Shown here piece by piece: positions 8,780 through 18,479 of a stretch of 64,000 nucleotides of DNA (its first letter is position 1; every line of letters begins with the position of its first letter). Origin of the DNA: JANQOH01 sp965201115 (GTDB taxonomy: Bacteria > Pseudomonadota > Alphaproteobacteria > UBA7887). The DNA lies in contig OZ241745.1 in assembly GCA_965201115.1 (NCBI GenBank), forward strand, positions 2,666,001-2,730,000. The letters are read 5' to 3'. The notes beneath the pieces were generated by a model. It was not told the origin of the DNA and did no database searches. It saw only the letters and a list, made by a program, of their open reading frames with translations. A program made the position numbers and the translations under genes.

Positions 8780-10308
8780 GCGATTCGGTGGAGCAAGCGT
8801 TGGCGGTTGAAAACGCCGCTCGGAGTCGGCGCAGTACCGCATAGATTTCCGCACAGAGCCTCTTCCGGCGTAAAAGCTGCGGCAGCGCGTTCGATGAGCG
8901 TGTATGCGGTTGCGGCGGTTGCGCCGCCGGCTTCGGAGCCTGCGAATAACCGGTTCTTGCGTCCGAGGGCGATGCCGCGGATGGCGCGTTCGGCGGTGTT
9001 GTTGTCGAGTTCGAGCGTTCCGTTGTCGAGCCACGGGCGCAGGCGGGCCAGTCGGGCGCGGGCGTAGCGGATGGCGCCGGCCAGCGGCGTCCTGGCGGAT
9101 ATGTTCGGGCTCTGTCGGGCGAGCCATGTTTCGAGGTCGTCGAAGAGGGGCCTGGCCCTGGCCTGGCGGATACGGACGCGCTCTTCGGGTGTCTGCCCGC
9201 AGGCTTCGGCCTCGACGGCGTACAAGGCGGCGATGCGCTCGACGGCTTCCCTGGCGACCGGCGCGCCCCGATTGTGCGCGAGGTCGACGAACTTGCGCCG
9301 GACATGGGCCATGCAGGGGGCCTCGCGGATGCGGCCCGCGCGGTAGAGTTCCGCGAACCCGGCATAGCCGTCGGCATGCATCCAGCCCTTGAAGCCGGCC
9401 AGGCAGCGACGCGGGTTCTCGCCCTTGCGGTTGGCGCTGAAGCGGTAGCAGGCGGCCGGCGGCGCGGTTCCGCGCCACGGTCGTTCGTCGCGGGCATAGA
9501 CCCATAGCCGCGCCATGCGGGTCTTACCCCTGGCGCCTGCGCCGCGCGGGGTTTGCAGGCGCACCGTGGTATCGTCGGCGAAGATGGCGCCGCCGGCGCG
9601 CACATGGTTGCCGATCCCGTTGGCGACCGGCCCCGGCAAGGCGGCGCTCTTGCCGACCCATTCGGTCAGTGTCGAGCGGTCGAGGTCGATGCCGTCGCGG
9701 GCGAACATTTGCGTTTGGCGGTAGAGCGGGAGATGGTCGGCGTACTTGCTCACCAGCACATGGGCAAGCAGGCCGGGTCCGGGGCGTCCGCGCTCGATGG
9801 GGCGCGGCGGCAGCGGCGCCTGGCGGAAGCGTGCGCAGGCGCGGCAGACCGTGCGCGGTCTCACGATGCGGTTGACCGTGAAACGACCGGGTATGTACTC
9901 CGGTTCCTCGGTGACATCCGCGCCGACGGTCTTGACCGCGCCGCCGCAGGCCCCGCAGGGGCTGCCGGGTTCCAGCACCGTCTCGCGGCGCGGCAGCCGG
10001 TCCGGCAAGGGGCGGCGCTTGCGCCGCGGCGCGCGTGCGGCGGCACATTCGGGCTGCGGGGGCGGGCTTGCGGCGCGGGCGATCTCCTCGTTCTCCAGCA
10101 CCGGTTGCAACTGCGCCAAGGCTTCCGAGCGCGCCCCGAAGCGATGCCGGCGGCTATCGATGTCGGCTCGTCGTAACCGCAGAGAAACGCCTTTGACCGA
10201 CACGGAACATGCGGGTACGGAACGGTCGGTATCGAGAGCCGCCGGTATTGGACAATCGAGACTCCGCCTTCGGCGGGGTTGCGTTCGCAAGCGGCGCTCC
10301 GCGCGCAT
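8725..10308 (-). pseudogene. tnpC: IS66-family transposase TnpC, decayed at both ends
   Basis: The core (about 8884-10185) is clearly IS66 TnpC: HRFGARSEAL N-terminal block, zinc-binding CGACGG and VCRACARF, the DDE residues in IFADDTTV, WMHADGYAGF and LDNNTAERAI, and KNRLFAGS near the end. The usual C-terminal tail after AYTLIE is missing; the frame instead runs on into the antisense of ietS. At the 5' end, the first roughly 40 codons match nothing in the family and include a palindromic repeat. TnpA and TnpB, the accessory ORFs of a full IS66 element, are absent. The catalytic core is open, but the element looks dead. Terminal inverted repeats were not found. Confidence 0.85.
10264..10289. 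repeat. Isolated palindromic repeat (TTCG-loop hairpin)
   Basis: A CCGCC-TTCG-GCGG hairpin followed by GGGTTGCG, the same module seen at 17.6, 52.8-53.2, 59.6-61.1 and 62.4 kb. It lies at the decayed 5' end of the IS66 gene. Confidence 0.7.
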
Positions 10309-10354
10309 GCCGGCGTTGGGCGCTGCCGCGCCTGCGGCGCGACGGCGCGGGCCG

Positions 10355-11884
10355 CTATTTTCCCGCGGCCCAGTCGGGCAGCACGCCGAGCTCGACGCCG
10401 AACGCCAGGTTCACGGCGGTGTAGGCGACCAGCGTGGCGGCCGCGATGCCGGCGAAATTTACCCACACGCCGCCGCGAATCAGCTGCGCCACCGTGATGT
10501 GGCCGCTGGCGAAAACCACCGCGTTGGGCGGCGTCGCCACCGGCATCATGAACGCGCAATTCGCCGCCAGAACCAGCGGGAAGACGAGAAGGAAGGGATT
10601 CTCGCCGATGCCGACGGCGATGCCGGCGACGATGGGCAGGAATGTGGCGGTGGTCGCCGTGTTGCTGGTCAGCTCGGTCAGAAACACGATCAGCGTGACG
10701 ACCGAGAGCATGACCGCCAGCGTCGGCAGGGCGGCGATGCCGGAGGTTTCGGCGCCGATCCAGTCGGCCAGGCCGGAGCTCCTGATGCCCGCCGCGAGCG
10801 ACAGCCCGCCGCCGAACAGGATCACCACGCCCCACGGTATTTTCGCCGCCCACTCGCCGCTCATGACGAAAACGCCCTTGCGCGGCTCCACCGGAATAAC
10901 GAACAGCGCCACCGCCGCGATCATGGCGATGCTTGTGTCGTTGAGCGCGATGCCGGGCAGGAAATCGGCGATCAGCGGACGAAACACCCAGAAAAACGCG
11001 GCGACGGCGACCACGGAGGCGACCAGGCGCTCGCCGCGCGACATCGGCCCCATCTCCGCGAGCTGCCCGCGGATGAGCTCCGCGTGGCCCGGAAGCGCCG
11101 GCATGCGCATCGGAAACGCCGCCCGCGTCAGGATGAGCCACGCCGCCGGCAGCATGATCGCGACCATGGGGACGCCCACCATCATCCACTGCCCGAAGCC
11201 GATCTCGACGCCGTAGGTCTCGCTCATGAACCCGGCGAGCACGGCGTTCGGCGCCGTGCCGATCAGCGTGCCGCTGCCGCCGATGGTCGCCGCGTAGGCG
11301 ATGCCGATCATCAGCGCGGCGGCGAAGTTGCGCCGCGCGGTTTCGTGTTCCGGGCGCGCCTGCCCGGCGGAGCCCAGCAGTTCGATCACCGACAGCCCGA
11401 TCGGCAGCATCATGATGGTGGTGGTGGTGTTGAACACCCACATGCTCACCAGGCCGCAGGCGAGCATGAAGCCGCCGACGACGTTTTCCGGCCGGCTGCC
11501 GACCTGGGCGACGATGAGCAGCGCAATGCGGCGGTGCAGGCCCCAGCGCTGCATCGCCAGCGCGATGATGAACCCGCCGAGCAGCAGCATGACCACCTGA
11601 TGCGCATAGGGCGCGGCGGTTTCCCTCAGCGGCAGCACGCCGAGAACGGGAAACAGCGCCACCGGCAACAGCGCGGTCGCCGAAAGCGGTATCGCCTCCG
11701 TGACCCACCAGATGGCGATCAGCAGGGCGACCGCCGCGCAATGCCAACCCGCGGCGGGCAGGCCTTGCGGCGCGGGCAGCGCCTCCATGACGATAAAAAC
11801 GGCGGCGCCGAGTACAAGCCCGATTCGCCGCTTGGTCGTGAGCGCCGGCGCGTCGGCGGCGGCCGCGGCCGTGGAATCGGTCAT
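10355..11884 (-). CDS. DASS/SLC13-family sodium-dependent anion transporter
   Basis: 509-residue polytopic inner-membrane protein. Two family signatures are visible: the first, GTLIGTAPNA, and the second, ELTSNTATTATFLP followed by ATPPNAVVFASG. These are the SNT motifs that bind sodium and substrate carboxylate or sulfate in the divalent anion:sodium symporter family. About 11-12 hydrophobic segments are apparent. The substrate (C4-dicarboxylate, citrate or sulfate) cannot be decided from sequence alone. It lies 40 bp downstream of the isovaleryl-CoA dehydrogenase gene on the same strand and may be cotranscribed with it. Confidence 0.9.
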   Translation of the reverse strand: MTDSTAAAAADAPALTTKRRIGLVLGAAVFIVMEALPAPQGLPAAGWHCAAVALLIAIWWVTEAIPLSATALLPVALFPVLGVLPLRETAAPYAHQVVMLLLGGFIIALAMQRWGLHRRIALLIVAQVGSRPENVVGGFMLACGLVSMWVFNTTTTIMMLPIGLSVIELLGSAGQARPEHETARRNFAAALMIGIAYAATIGGSGTLIGTAPNAVLAGFMSETYGVEIGFGQWMMVGVPMVAIMLPAAWLILTRAAFPMRMPALPGHAELIRGQLAEMGPMSRGERLVASVVAVAAFFWVFRPLIADFLPGIALNDTSIAMIAAVALFVIPVEPRKGVFVMSGEWAAKIPWGVVILFGGGLSLAAGIRSSGLADWIGAETSGIAALPTLAVMLSVVTLIVFLTELTSNTATTATFLPIVAGIAVGIGENPFLLVFPLVLAANCAFMMPVATPPNAVVFASGHITVAQLIRGGVWVNFAGIAAATLVAYTAVNLAFGVELGVLPDWAAGK

Positions 11885-11924
11885 GTCGCCCCCCGTTTGC
11901 CCGGCCCGCGGGCGCGGCGCCGGA

Positions 11925-13097
11925 TTATCCGGTCTCGTCGAACAGTTCGCGCCCGATCAGCATACGGCGGATTTCCGACGTGCCGGCGCCGATTTCGTAG
12001 AGTTTCGCGTCGCGCAGCAGGCGCCCGGTCGCGGTCTCGTTGACGTACCCCGCGCCGCCCAGGCACTGGATCGCCTCCAGCGCCAGCTGCGTCGCCCGCT
12101 CGGCGCAGTATAGGATCGCGCCGGCGGCGTCCTTGCGCGTAACCTGCCCGCGGTCGCAGGCGCGCGCCACCGCATAGGCATAGGCGCGGCAGGCGTTCGT
12201 CGTCGTGTACATGTCGGCGAGCTTGCCCTGCATGAGCTGGAACGTCCCGATGGGGCGGCCGAACTGCTCGCGCTCATGGACGAACGGGATGACGATGTCG
12301 AGGCACGCCTGCATCACGCCGAGGGGGCCGCCGGCGAGTACCGCGCGTTCGTAGTCGAGGCCGCTCATGAGCACCGCCGCGCCGTCGCCGGGCGCGCCGA
12401 TGAGGTTTTCCTCCGGCACTTCGCAATCCGAGAACACGAGCTCGCCGGTGTTGGAGCCGCGCATGCCCAGCTTGTCGAGCTTGGGCGAGGTCGAAAACCC
12501 CTTGAAGCCCTTTTCCACGATGAAGGCGCTCAGCCCGCGGCTGCCCGCGCTTGCGCCGGTGCGCGCATAGACGACGATGACGTCGGCGTCGGGGCCGTTG
12601 GTGATCCACATTTTCGCGCCGTTGAGCACCCAGCGGTCGCCGCGTTTTTCCGCGCGCGCCGCCATGCCCATGACGTCGGACCCGGCGCCGGCCTCCGACA
12701 TGGCGAGCGCGCCGACATGCTCTCCCGACACGAGCCGGGGCAGATAGCGCGCCTTCTGCTCCGCGTTGCCGCGGCGGTTTATCCGGTCGACGCACAGGTT
12801 GGAGTGCGCGCCGTAGGACAGGCCGACCGCCGCCGAGCCGCGGCTGATTTCCTCGACCGCCACCGCGTGGTCGAGATAGCCCATGCCGGCGCCGCCCCAT
12901 TCCTCGCCGGCGGTGATGCCGAGCAGGCCGAGCGCGCCCATCTTGCGCCACAGATCGGCGGGGAAATCGTTGACGCGATCTATCGCCGCGGCGCGCGGCG
13001 CGATTTCGTCAGCCGTGAAGCGCATGACCGAATCGCGCAGCGCGTCGGTGCTTTCGCCGAGGCCGAAATCGAACGGCGGGGGGCGGTTGGGTATCAT
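11925..13097 (-). CDS. ivd: Isovaleryl-CoA dehydrogenase
   Basis: 390-residue FAD-dependent acyl-CoA dehydrogenase oxidising isovaleryl-CoA to 3-methylcrotonyl-CoA in leucine breakdown. Family blocks are present: ALAMSEAGAGSDV, WITNGPDADV, REQFGRPIG and QCLGGAGYV. The substrate call rests on the catalytic base position: Glu250 in GLDYERAVLAGGPLG matches the isovaleryl-CoA subgroup, where the base sits in this helix; most other acyl-CoA dehydrogenases carry it about 120 residues later. The ATG at 13097 has a GGAGG ribosome-binding site. The other leucine-degradation genes (mccA/mccB, aibG type) are not in the window. A related short branched-chain acyl-CoA dehydrogenase is the alternative. Confidence 0.9.
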   Translation of the reverse strand: MIPNRPPPFDFGLGESTDALRDSVMRFTADEIAPRAAAIDRVNDFPADLWRKMGALGLLGITAGEEWGGAGMGYLDHAVAVEEISRGSAAVGLSYGAHSNLCVDRINRRGNAEQKARYLPRLVSGEHVGALAMSEAGAGSDVMGMAARAEKRGDRWVLNGAKMWITNGPDADVIVVYARTGASAGSRGLSAFIVEKGFKGFSTSPKLDKLGMRGSNTGELVFSDCEVPEENLIGAPGDGAAVLMSGLDYERAVLAGGPLGVMQACLDIVIPFVHEREQFGRPIGTFQLMQGKLADMYTTTNACRAYAYAVARACDRGQVTRKDAAGAILYCAERATQLALEAIQCLGGAGYVNETATGRLLRDAKLYEIGAGTSEIRRMLIGRELFDETG

Positions 13098-13121
13098 GCG
13101 GCGCCTCCGGGCGGGCGGGGT

Positions 13122-13685
13122 TTACGTGCTTTCGAGCACGCTGTCCCAATACAGGTAGTCGCTCCAGCTCGCGTGGAGGTAGTCCGGCGGGAAGCGGCGC
13201 CCGTTCTCCTGCAGTTCGCGCGCCGTGGGCCGGCGCGGCGCGCGGCGCGGTTTCATCCCGCACTCGTCGGCGCTGCGCGCGCCCTTGCGCACATTGCACG
13301 CCGAACAGGCGGTCACGACATTGGTCCACGAGGTCCCGCCGCCCCGCGAGCGCGGCGTCACATGGTCGAAGGTCAGGTCTTCGGCCCGCGGCTTCGCCAG
13401 GCAGTACTGGCAGCGGAACCCGTCGCGCAGAAACACGTTGAAGCGCGTAAACGCCGGCCGCTCCGCCTGGGGCATGTAGGCCTTGAGCGACACGACGCTC
13501 GGCAGGCGCATGCGCAACGAGGGCGACCGCACCTCGCGCTCGTACTCGGCGACGATATCGACGCGGTCGAGAAACACCGCCTTGACCGTTTCCTGCCACG
13601 GCCACACCGACAGCGGGAAATAGCTCAGCGGGCGGTAGTCGGCGTTCAACACCAGCGCCGGGGAGCGATCGAGCGGGAGGGTCAT
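13122..13685 (-). CDS. HNH endonuclease family protein
   Basis: 187-residue HNH protein. The nuclease motif is DGFRCQYC, then LTFDHVTPRSRGG, then WTNVVTACSACNVRKG: paired Cys zinc ligands (CQYC, CSAC) around the DH catalytic pair and the asparagine. The length and the opening ALVLNADYRPLSYFPLSVWPWQ are those of the widely conserved HNH protein of proteobacterial chromosomes, whose role is unknown. The start was placed at 13685 because the frame upstream is Pro/Arg low-complexity and has no ATG near the conserved block. It lies 24 bp upstream of ivd on the same strand and is divergent from the adhesin gene. Confidence 0.88.
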   Translation of the reverse strand: MTLPLDRSPALVLNADYRPLSYFPLSVWPWQETVKAVFLDRVDIVAEYEREVRSPSLRMRLPSVVSLKAYMPQAERPAFTRFNVFLRDGFRCQYCLAKPRAEDLTFDHVTPRSRGGGTSWTNVVTACSACNVRKGARSADECGMKPRRAPRRPTARELQENGRRFPPDYLHASWSDYLYWDSVLEST

Positions 13686-13907
13686 GGCGGCGAAAGGCCC
13701 GTCCGGTTCAAACGGCCGCGGCGCGGCGGCGACGCAGCATAACACGCCGCCCCGCCGCCCGCCATACCGCTCCCGCGCCGAAGGCAAGGGGCATGTTGCG
13801 GGCGCCGGCGGAAGTGCGGTAACCTGCGCGCGAGCGGCGGCGGCGCGGGTTGCGAGCCTCGCGCGCGCGCAAGCCGCCGCAACGAAGAACCCGGAGGAAA
13901 CGACGCC

Positions 13908-16900
13908 ATGACCGATCTTTTGTACGCCCCCCCCCCCCCCCGCGCGACCGGGGCCTGAGCGCCGCATCGCGGTAACCTTTCTCGTCTTTCTCGCCCTTGC
14001 CGGCCTTGCGTTCGGGCCGGCGCATGCGGTTACGCTGGGGAACGGCGCCGACGATACCGTTACCGTTCCGGCCTTCGCCGACGTGGCGGCCTACAACGCC
14101 GACAGCGACAGGGCCGCGTACAAGTGGGTAACCATCGGGTCGCACACTCTGCCGAACTGGCGTATCGGCGAGTTCTTCGACAGCGAGGCCGTTACCGCCG
14201 ACAAGCTGATCGCGACCTACAGCAACGCAGCGGCCTATCTGGCGGATGCCGGCCGCGCGAACAGACTGTTCGCCGTCATCGGCGGCAGCGTCTATTCCGT
14301 CCGGGTGCTGGAAGCCGCCAACAACAACCGGGCGCTGACGGATTCCAATCTGCCGGCTGTCGTCGAGGCGCCGGAGACTACGACGGCGCTGGGCGACAAC
14401 GCCAAGGCTACGGGAGATTCGACGACCGCCGTCGGCGGCGCCGCCGAAGCCACGGGGACAGCGGCTGTCGCCGTCGGCAATTTCGCGCGCGCCCCGGGGA
14501 ACAGGACGGTGGCGATCGGCGAGTGGTCGCGGGCATACAACGACCGGTCCATCGCCATCGGGGATTTCTCCGCTGCGTCCGCCCTGGAGTCCACAGCGGT
14601 GGGCGTGAGCGCGACCGGCTTCGGGAGGCAAGCCACCGCGTTGGGGCATGGCGCTACCGCCGTAGGCGACTGGAACACGGCCCTGGGCCATAGCGCGGCG
14701 GCGGCGAACTGGGGCGCCGACAACCGATGGGAAGCGAGCCGGCTGGTCCGTTGCGCGCAAGAACCGGGTTATGTAACCAACGGCCAGTGGTTCGTGGACG
14801 AGTGCTCCCGGCACCTGACCCAAGCGGAAAGGGAGCATGCGAATCTGGTTCCGAACGACAATGACGGGCAAGCGTATCGCCGCGCGATCCAGACCCGCCT
14901 GCGGCAACGGATCGAATCGTGGGCGGTGCAAAACGCCACCGCCGTCGGGCATTTTGCGCAGGCGACCGGCAACTCGGCCGCCGCGGTAGGCGCCAACAGC
15001 GCCGCCGGCGGCAGCTTGCCGGAATACGAGAACTTCGGGGCGTACCTCGAGGCCGCGAACCGGCCCTCGGGATGGGTCCGCGTAAACGACCGCGTGTATC
15101 CGGCGTGGGAGATCGACGCTTTCTTCGGCTTCGGCGCCCGCGACTTCGCCGCCGCCGATATCATGGCGGAATATGCCGACGCCGCGGCGTATCTTGCCGA
15201 CGGCGAACGCGCGAACCGCCCCTTCGCGGTTGTCGGCGGCGTTCTCTACCGCACTCAGGCGCTGGAGGCGGCGCGGGCTTCCGGGCGCCTGGGCCGGGGC
15301 GAGTTGCCGAACCCCGTCTGGCAGGCGCCCGGCGGATACAAGACCACGGCCCTGGGCGCCGACGCCCGTGCGACGGGAATCTTCGCAACCGCGCTCGGCG
15401 GCGACGCGCGCGCGGCGGCAGTGGGCTCGCTCGCCGTCGGCGCCGGCGCCGGTTTCGGCGGCATCGGAGAATGGTCCACCGCCGTCGGCCCGTGGGCCGA
15501 GGCGCCGGGCGAGAGCGCCGCTGCATTGGGCAACAGCGCCGGCGCCTACGGCGAATCGTCCACCGCGGTGGGTTCGGTCGCCAATGCCGCGGGAGAGCAC
15601 GGCACGGCAGTGGGCTCGGCGGCGCAGACCGGCGCCGCGGCCGACGCCACCGCGATCGGCGAGGCCGCCGTGGCGTTCGGCGCCGGGACCGTCGCGCTCG
15701 GACGCGCCGCCGTGGCGGGCGCCGAGGTCCATGACATCGTTCCGCAAAACGGACGCTTGTGGGAACTCGTCCAATGCGCCGAGGATGCGGGGCGGTATGC
15801 GGGCCGCGCGACGGACTTCGAGGACGAGTGCATCGAGTATCTCACCGCCGAGGAGCAGGCGAACGCCGACATGTTCGCTGCGACGGAGGCCGGCGAGACG
15901 GCGCGCCGCGCGGTTCAGGCGCGGCTCAAGACGAGCCTGGGCGGCTTGTCCGCCGATCGCGCCACGGCCGTCGGCGCCTACGCTCATGCGTCTGGGGCCG
16001 GCAGCATCGCGCTGGGCCGCGGCGCGGAGGCGGCGGGGGCGAACGCCATCGCCATCGGCGCCGGGGTTGCCGCCGCCGCCAACGAAGCGGTCATCGGCGC
16101 CGCGGGGCACAGTTACCGTCTTCCGGGCTTCGCGGCGGAAGAGGGGGCAGCGCGGCTCCTGGGCGTGGATTCGCAGGGCCGGCTGGTGGCCGGCGCGGCC
16201 AGCTTCGGACCCGGCGCGCCCGAACTCGGCGTCCGCGTCGCCACGCTGGAGCTCGGCGCGCGCTCGGTAGGCAGCCGCGTCGGGACCCTCGAGACGACGA
16301 CGAAAACGATCGAGGACGAAGTCACCGGCGTGAGCGTCCGCCTGGGCCAAGGCAATCAGACGCCGCACGAGGACGGCCGCGGCGAGGGCACGGCCTTCCA
16401 GCGCATCGCGGCGCTGGACGCCGACATGGGCGCACCCGACGACGACGGCCGCCGCGGCGAAGACGCCAGCGCTTTCCAGCGCATCGCCGCGCTCGACACG
16501 ATTATCGACGCCCTGGACAGCGAGGACGAGGCGGCCATCATCGCCAAACGCGCCGAACAGAAGGTGGAGGAGGCCACGCAGGAACTCGCGGTCAGCACCG
16601 ACGACGACGGCTATGTGCAAACCGGGGAGGGCGATGGCGGCAACGTCCAGACCATCGTCGCGGAGACCGACCGGGGATCGACGGATCGCGTCGAGACCGT
16701 GAAAATCCGCACGGGAACCGGCGATGATCGCGTGGTGGTCACCCTCAAGGGCGCGACCAACGAGCAGATCATGACGCTGGTCGCGCTGCTCAGCAACAGC
16801 GAACTCTCGAACCGGCCGGTAACGGGCGCCGATGGCGAACCCGTCGGCACGACGATGGAAGAGTTCCTGGAGCTGGACAAGAACAAGGCGCTGGCGGAGG

Positions 16901-17523
16901 CCGACGCCGCGGACGCGAGCGAGGCGCAACGGGCGGCGAACGCCGTGTCGGCTACCGAGCGCCTCGCCTATCTGTTCCAGGCGCTCTACGGCAAGCCCTA
17001 CGGAGACACCGGCGTCGCGGACGGGGCCACAGACAGCGACGCCCCGGACCCCCGGAGCATTGCCGGGCGGGCGGCGATCATCGAGCTCGACGACCGCAAG
17101 GCGCTCCGGAAACTGGATGACGCCGGCGCTATCGACGAAGTGGTGGTGCAGGAGATCGGCCCCGGCGGGGGCCGTCTGCGCACACTGCCCATGAGCCGGT
17201 TCGACGGCGCGGAAGCGCTCGCGCAAGTCAACGCGCTGACGGGCCGCGTCGACGGCGTTCGGCGCGATCTGAGCGACCTTTCGGAGCGCGTGGACGGTTC
17301 CGCGGCGATGGCTTCGGCGCTCACCGCGCTGCCGAACGTCGTTCCGGGCGGCGGCCGGGTCTATGTCGGGGCCGGGGCGGGTAACTATCGCGGCGAACAG
17401 GCGCTGGCGCTGGGCCTCAGCGCCCGGCTGGACCGCGAGTCCAACATCTTCGTCAACATCGGCGCGGCGATAAGCACCGGGGGCGAAGTGGTCTCGCGTA
17501 TCGGCGCCGGCGTCGTCTGGTAG
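13908..17523 (+). CDS. Trimeric autotransporter adhesin (YadA-like), phase-OFF in this sequence
   Basis: Surface adhesin of the type Vc secretion family. The ATG at 13908 has a strong ribosome-binding site (GGAGG). After seven codons it enters 15 consecutive C (13927-13941), and in the sequence as given that frame stops at 13974-13976. The frame of the mature protein is +1 to it and open from 13942: a signal peptide (RRIAVTFLVFLALAGL, cleavage after AHA near 14028) and then about 1165 residues. Removing one C or adding two joins the two frames. The passenger carries many YadA-head repeats (TAVG, AIG), two duplicated insert domains, coiled-coil-like stretches around 16200-17330, and a C-terminal YadA anchor ending in GAGVVW. 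A +1 assembly error in the run is the main alternative to true phase variation. Confidence 0.88.
13927..13941 (+). repeat. Poly-C tract (15 C) in the adhesin leader
   Basis: Uninterrupted C15 inside the coding leader, encoding poly-proline between the start codon and the hydrophobic core of the signal peptide. 14 or 17 C would bring the ATG at 13908 into frame; 15 leaves it OFF. Confidence 0.95.
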
Positions 17524-17642
17524 CGCAACCCTGGCGGCGGCGCATCCTCCCGCGCCGCCGCCGCTTCGCCTGGGAGCGCGGGCGGGGCGGCGTTGGCGCG
17601 AGAGGCGCGCCTCTCCCGGCGGGGTTCGGGGCGGTTGCCGGC

Positions 17643-17696
17643 GTGCGGGCAGGATGCCCGCGGTCCCGGGCCCCGCCTTCGGCGGGGTTGCGCCAG
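17643..17696. repeat. Double palindromic repeat between the adhesin and trmJ
   Basis: Two hairpins in series: GCGGGCA-GGA-TGCCCGC and CCCCGCC-TTC-GGCGGGG. It sits between convergent genes and could serve as a bidirectional terminator, though no T-run follows. It is the same two-hairpin module as in the 53 kb and 59-61 kb clusters. Confidence 0.8.
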
Positions 17697-17708
17697 CAAC
17701 CCCCGGCG

Positions 17709-18479
17709 TTACCGGACGTCGTCGCCGGCCAGGGCGTGGACGACGCCGCGCATCATGCGCACTTCGCTTTCGCTCGGCTGCGCGCGCTGGAGCAGGGCGC
17801 GCAGCTTGCGCGTCGTATGCGGGCGCCGTTGCGGCGGGCGGAAAAAGCCGCGCGCGTCGAGCGCGCCCTCGAGATGCTCGAACAACCCCAGCAATTGCGC
17901 CTTGTCGGCGGCCCTGCCGGCGCGCGCGGGCGGCCCGGGCGCGGCGGATGCGGGCGCGGCGCCCGCCGCGGCGGGGCGTTCGCCCGCGCGGCGCCATTCG
18001 TAGGCGAGAAGCAGCACCGCCATCGCCAGGTTGAGCGACGTAAAGGCGGGGTCGCACGGCGCCGTGACGATCGCGTCGGCCAGCGCCACCGCGTCGTTGC
18101 CGAGCCCCGTGCTTTCCTTCCCGAACACGATGGCGCCGTGCTCGCCCCGGCGCGCCGCCTCGCGGAGCATGGCGGCCGCGGTTTCGGGGTCGACCGCGCG
18201 AATGGCCATATCGCGCCGGCGCGCGGTGGCCGCCAGCGCCAGGCGGCGGTCGGCCAGCGCGGCCTCGAGACTGTCGAACGCCGCCGCGCGATCCACCACG
18301 CTGGCGGCGCCGGCGGCGTTGGCGCGCGCGGCGGGGTTCGGCCAGCCATCGCGCGGCCGCACAAGGCGCAGTTCGTCGAGGCCGAAATTGAGCATCGCGC
18401 GCGCCGCCGCGCCGATGTTCTCGCCCAGCTGCGGCTCGACAAGCACGATGGCCGGGCGCGGCTCTGCGCCGGCGGTCAT
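17709..18479 (-). CDS. trmJ: tRNA (cytidine/uridine-2'-O-)-methyltransferase TrmJ
   Basis: 256-residue SPOUT-class RNA 2'-O-ribose methyltransferase, expected to modify position 32 of tRNA. Landmarks of the family: VLVEPQLGENIGAAARAM at the N-terminus, LVRPRDGWPN, FGKESTGLGNDAV in the knot, and SLNLAMAVLLLAYEW. The Pro/Ala-rich linker and C-terminal helix (ESEVRMMRGVVHAL) resemble TrmJ rather than TrmL, which is shorter. The ATG overlaps the cysS stop in ATGA, making it the last gene of the AKR - membrane protein - cysS - trmJ operon. Confidence 0.9.
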   Translation of the reverse strand: MTAGAEPRPAIVLVEPQLGENIGAAARAMLNFGLDELRLVRPRDGWPNPAARANAAGAASVVDRAAAFDSLEAALADRRLALAATARRRDMAIRAVDPETAAAMLREAARRGEHGAIVFGKESTGLGNDAVALADAIVTAPCDPAFTSLNLAMAVLLLAYEWRRAGERPAAAGAAPASAAPGPPARAGRAADKAQLLGLFEHLEGALDARGFFRPPQRRPHTTRKLRALLQRAQPSESEVRMMRGVVHALAGDDVR

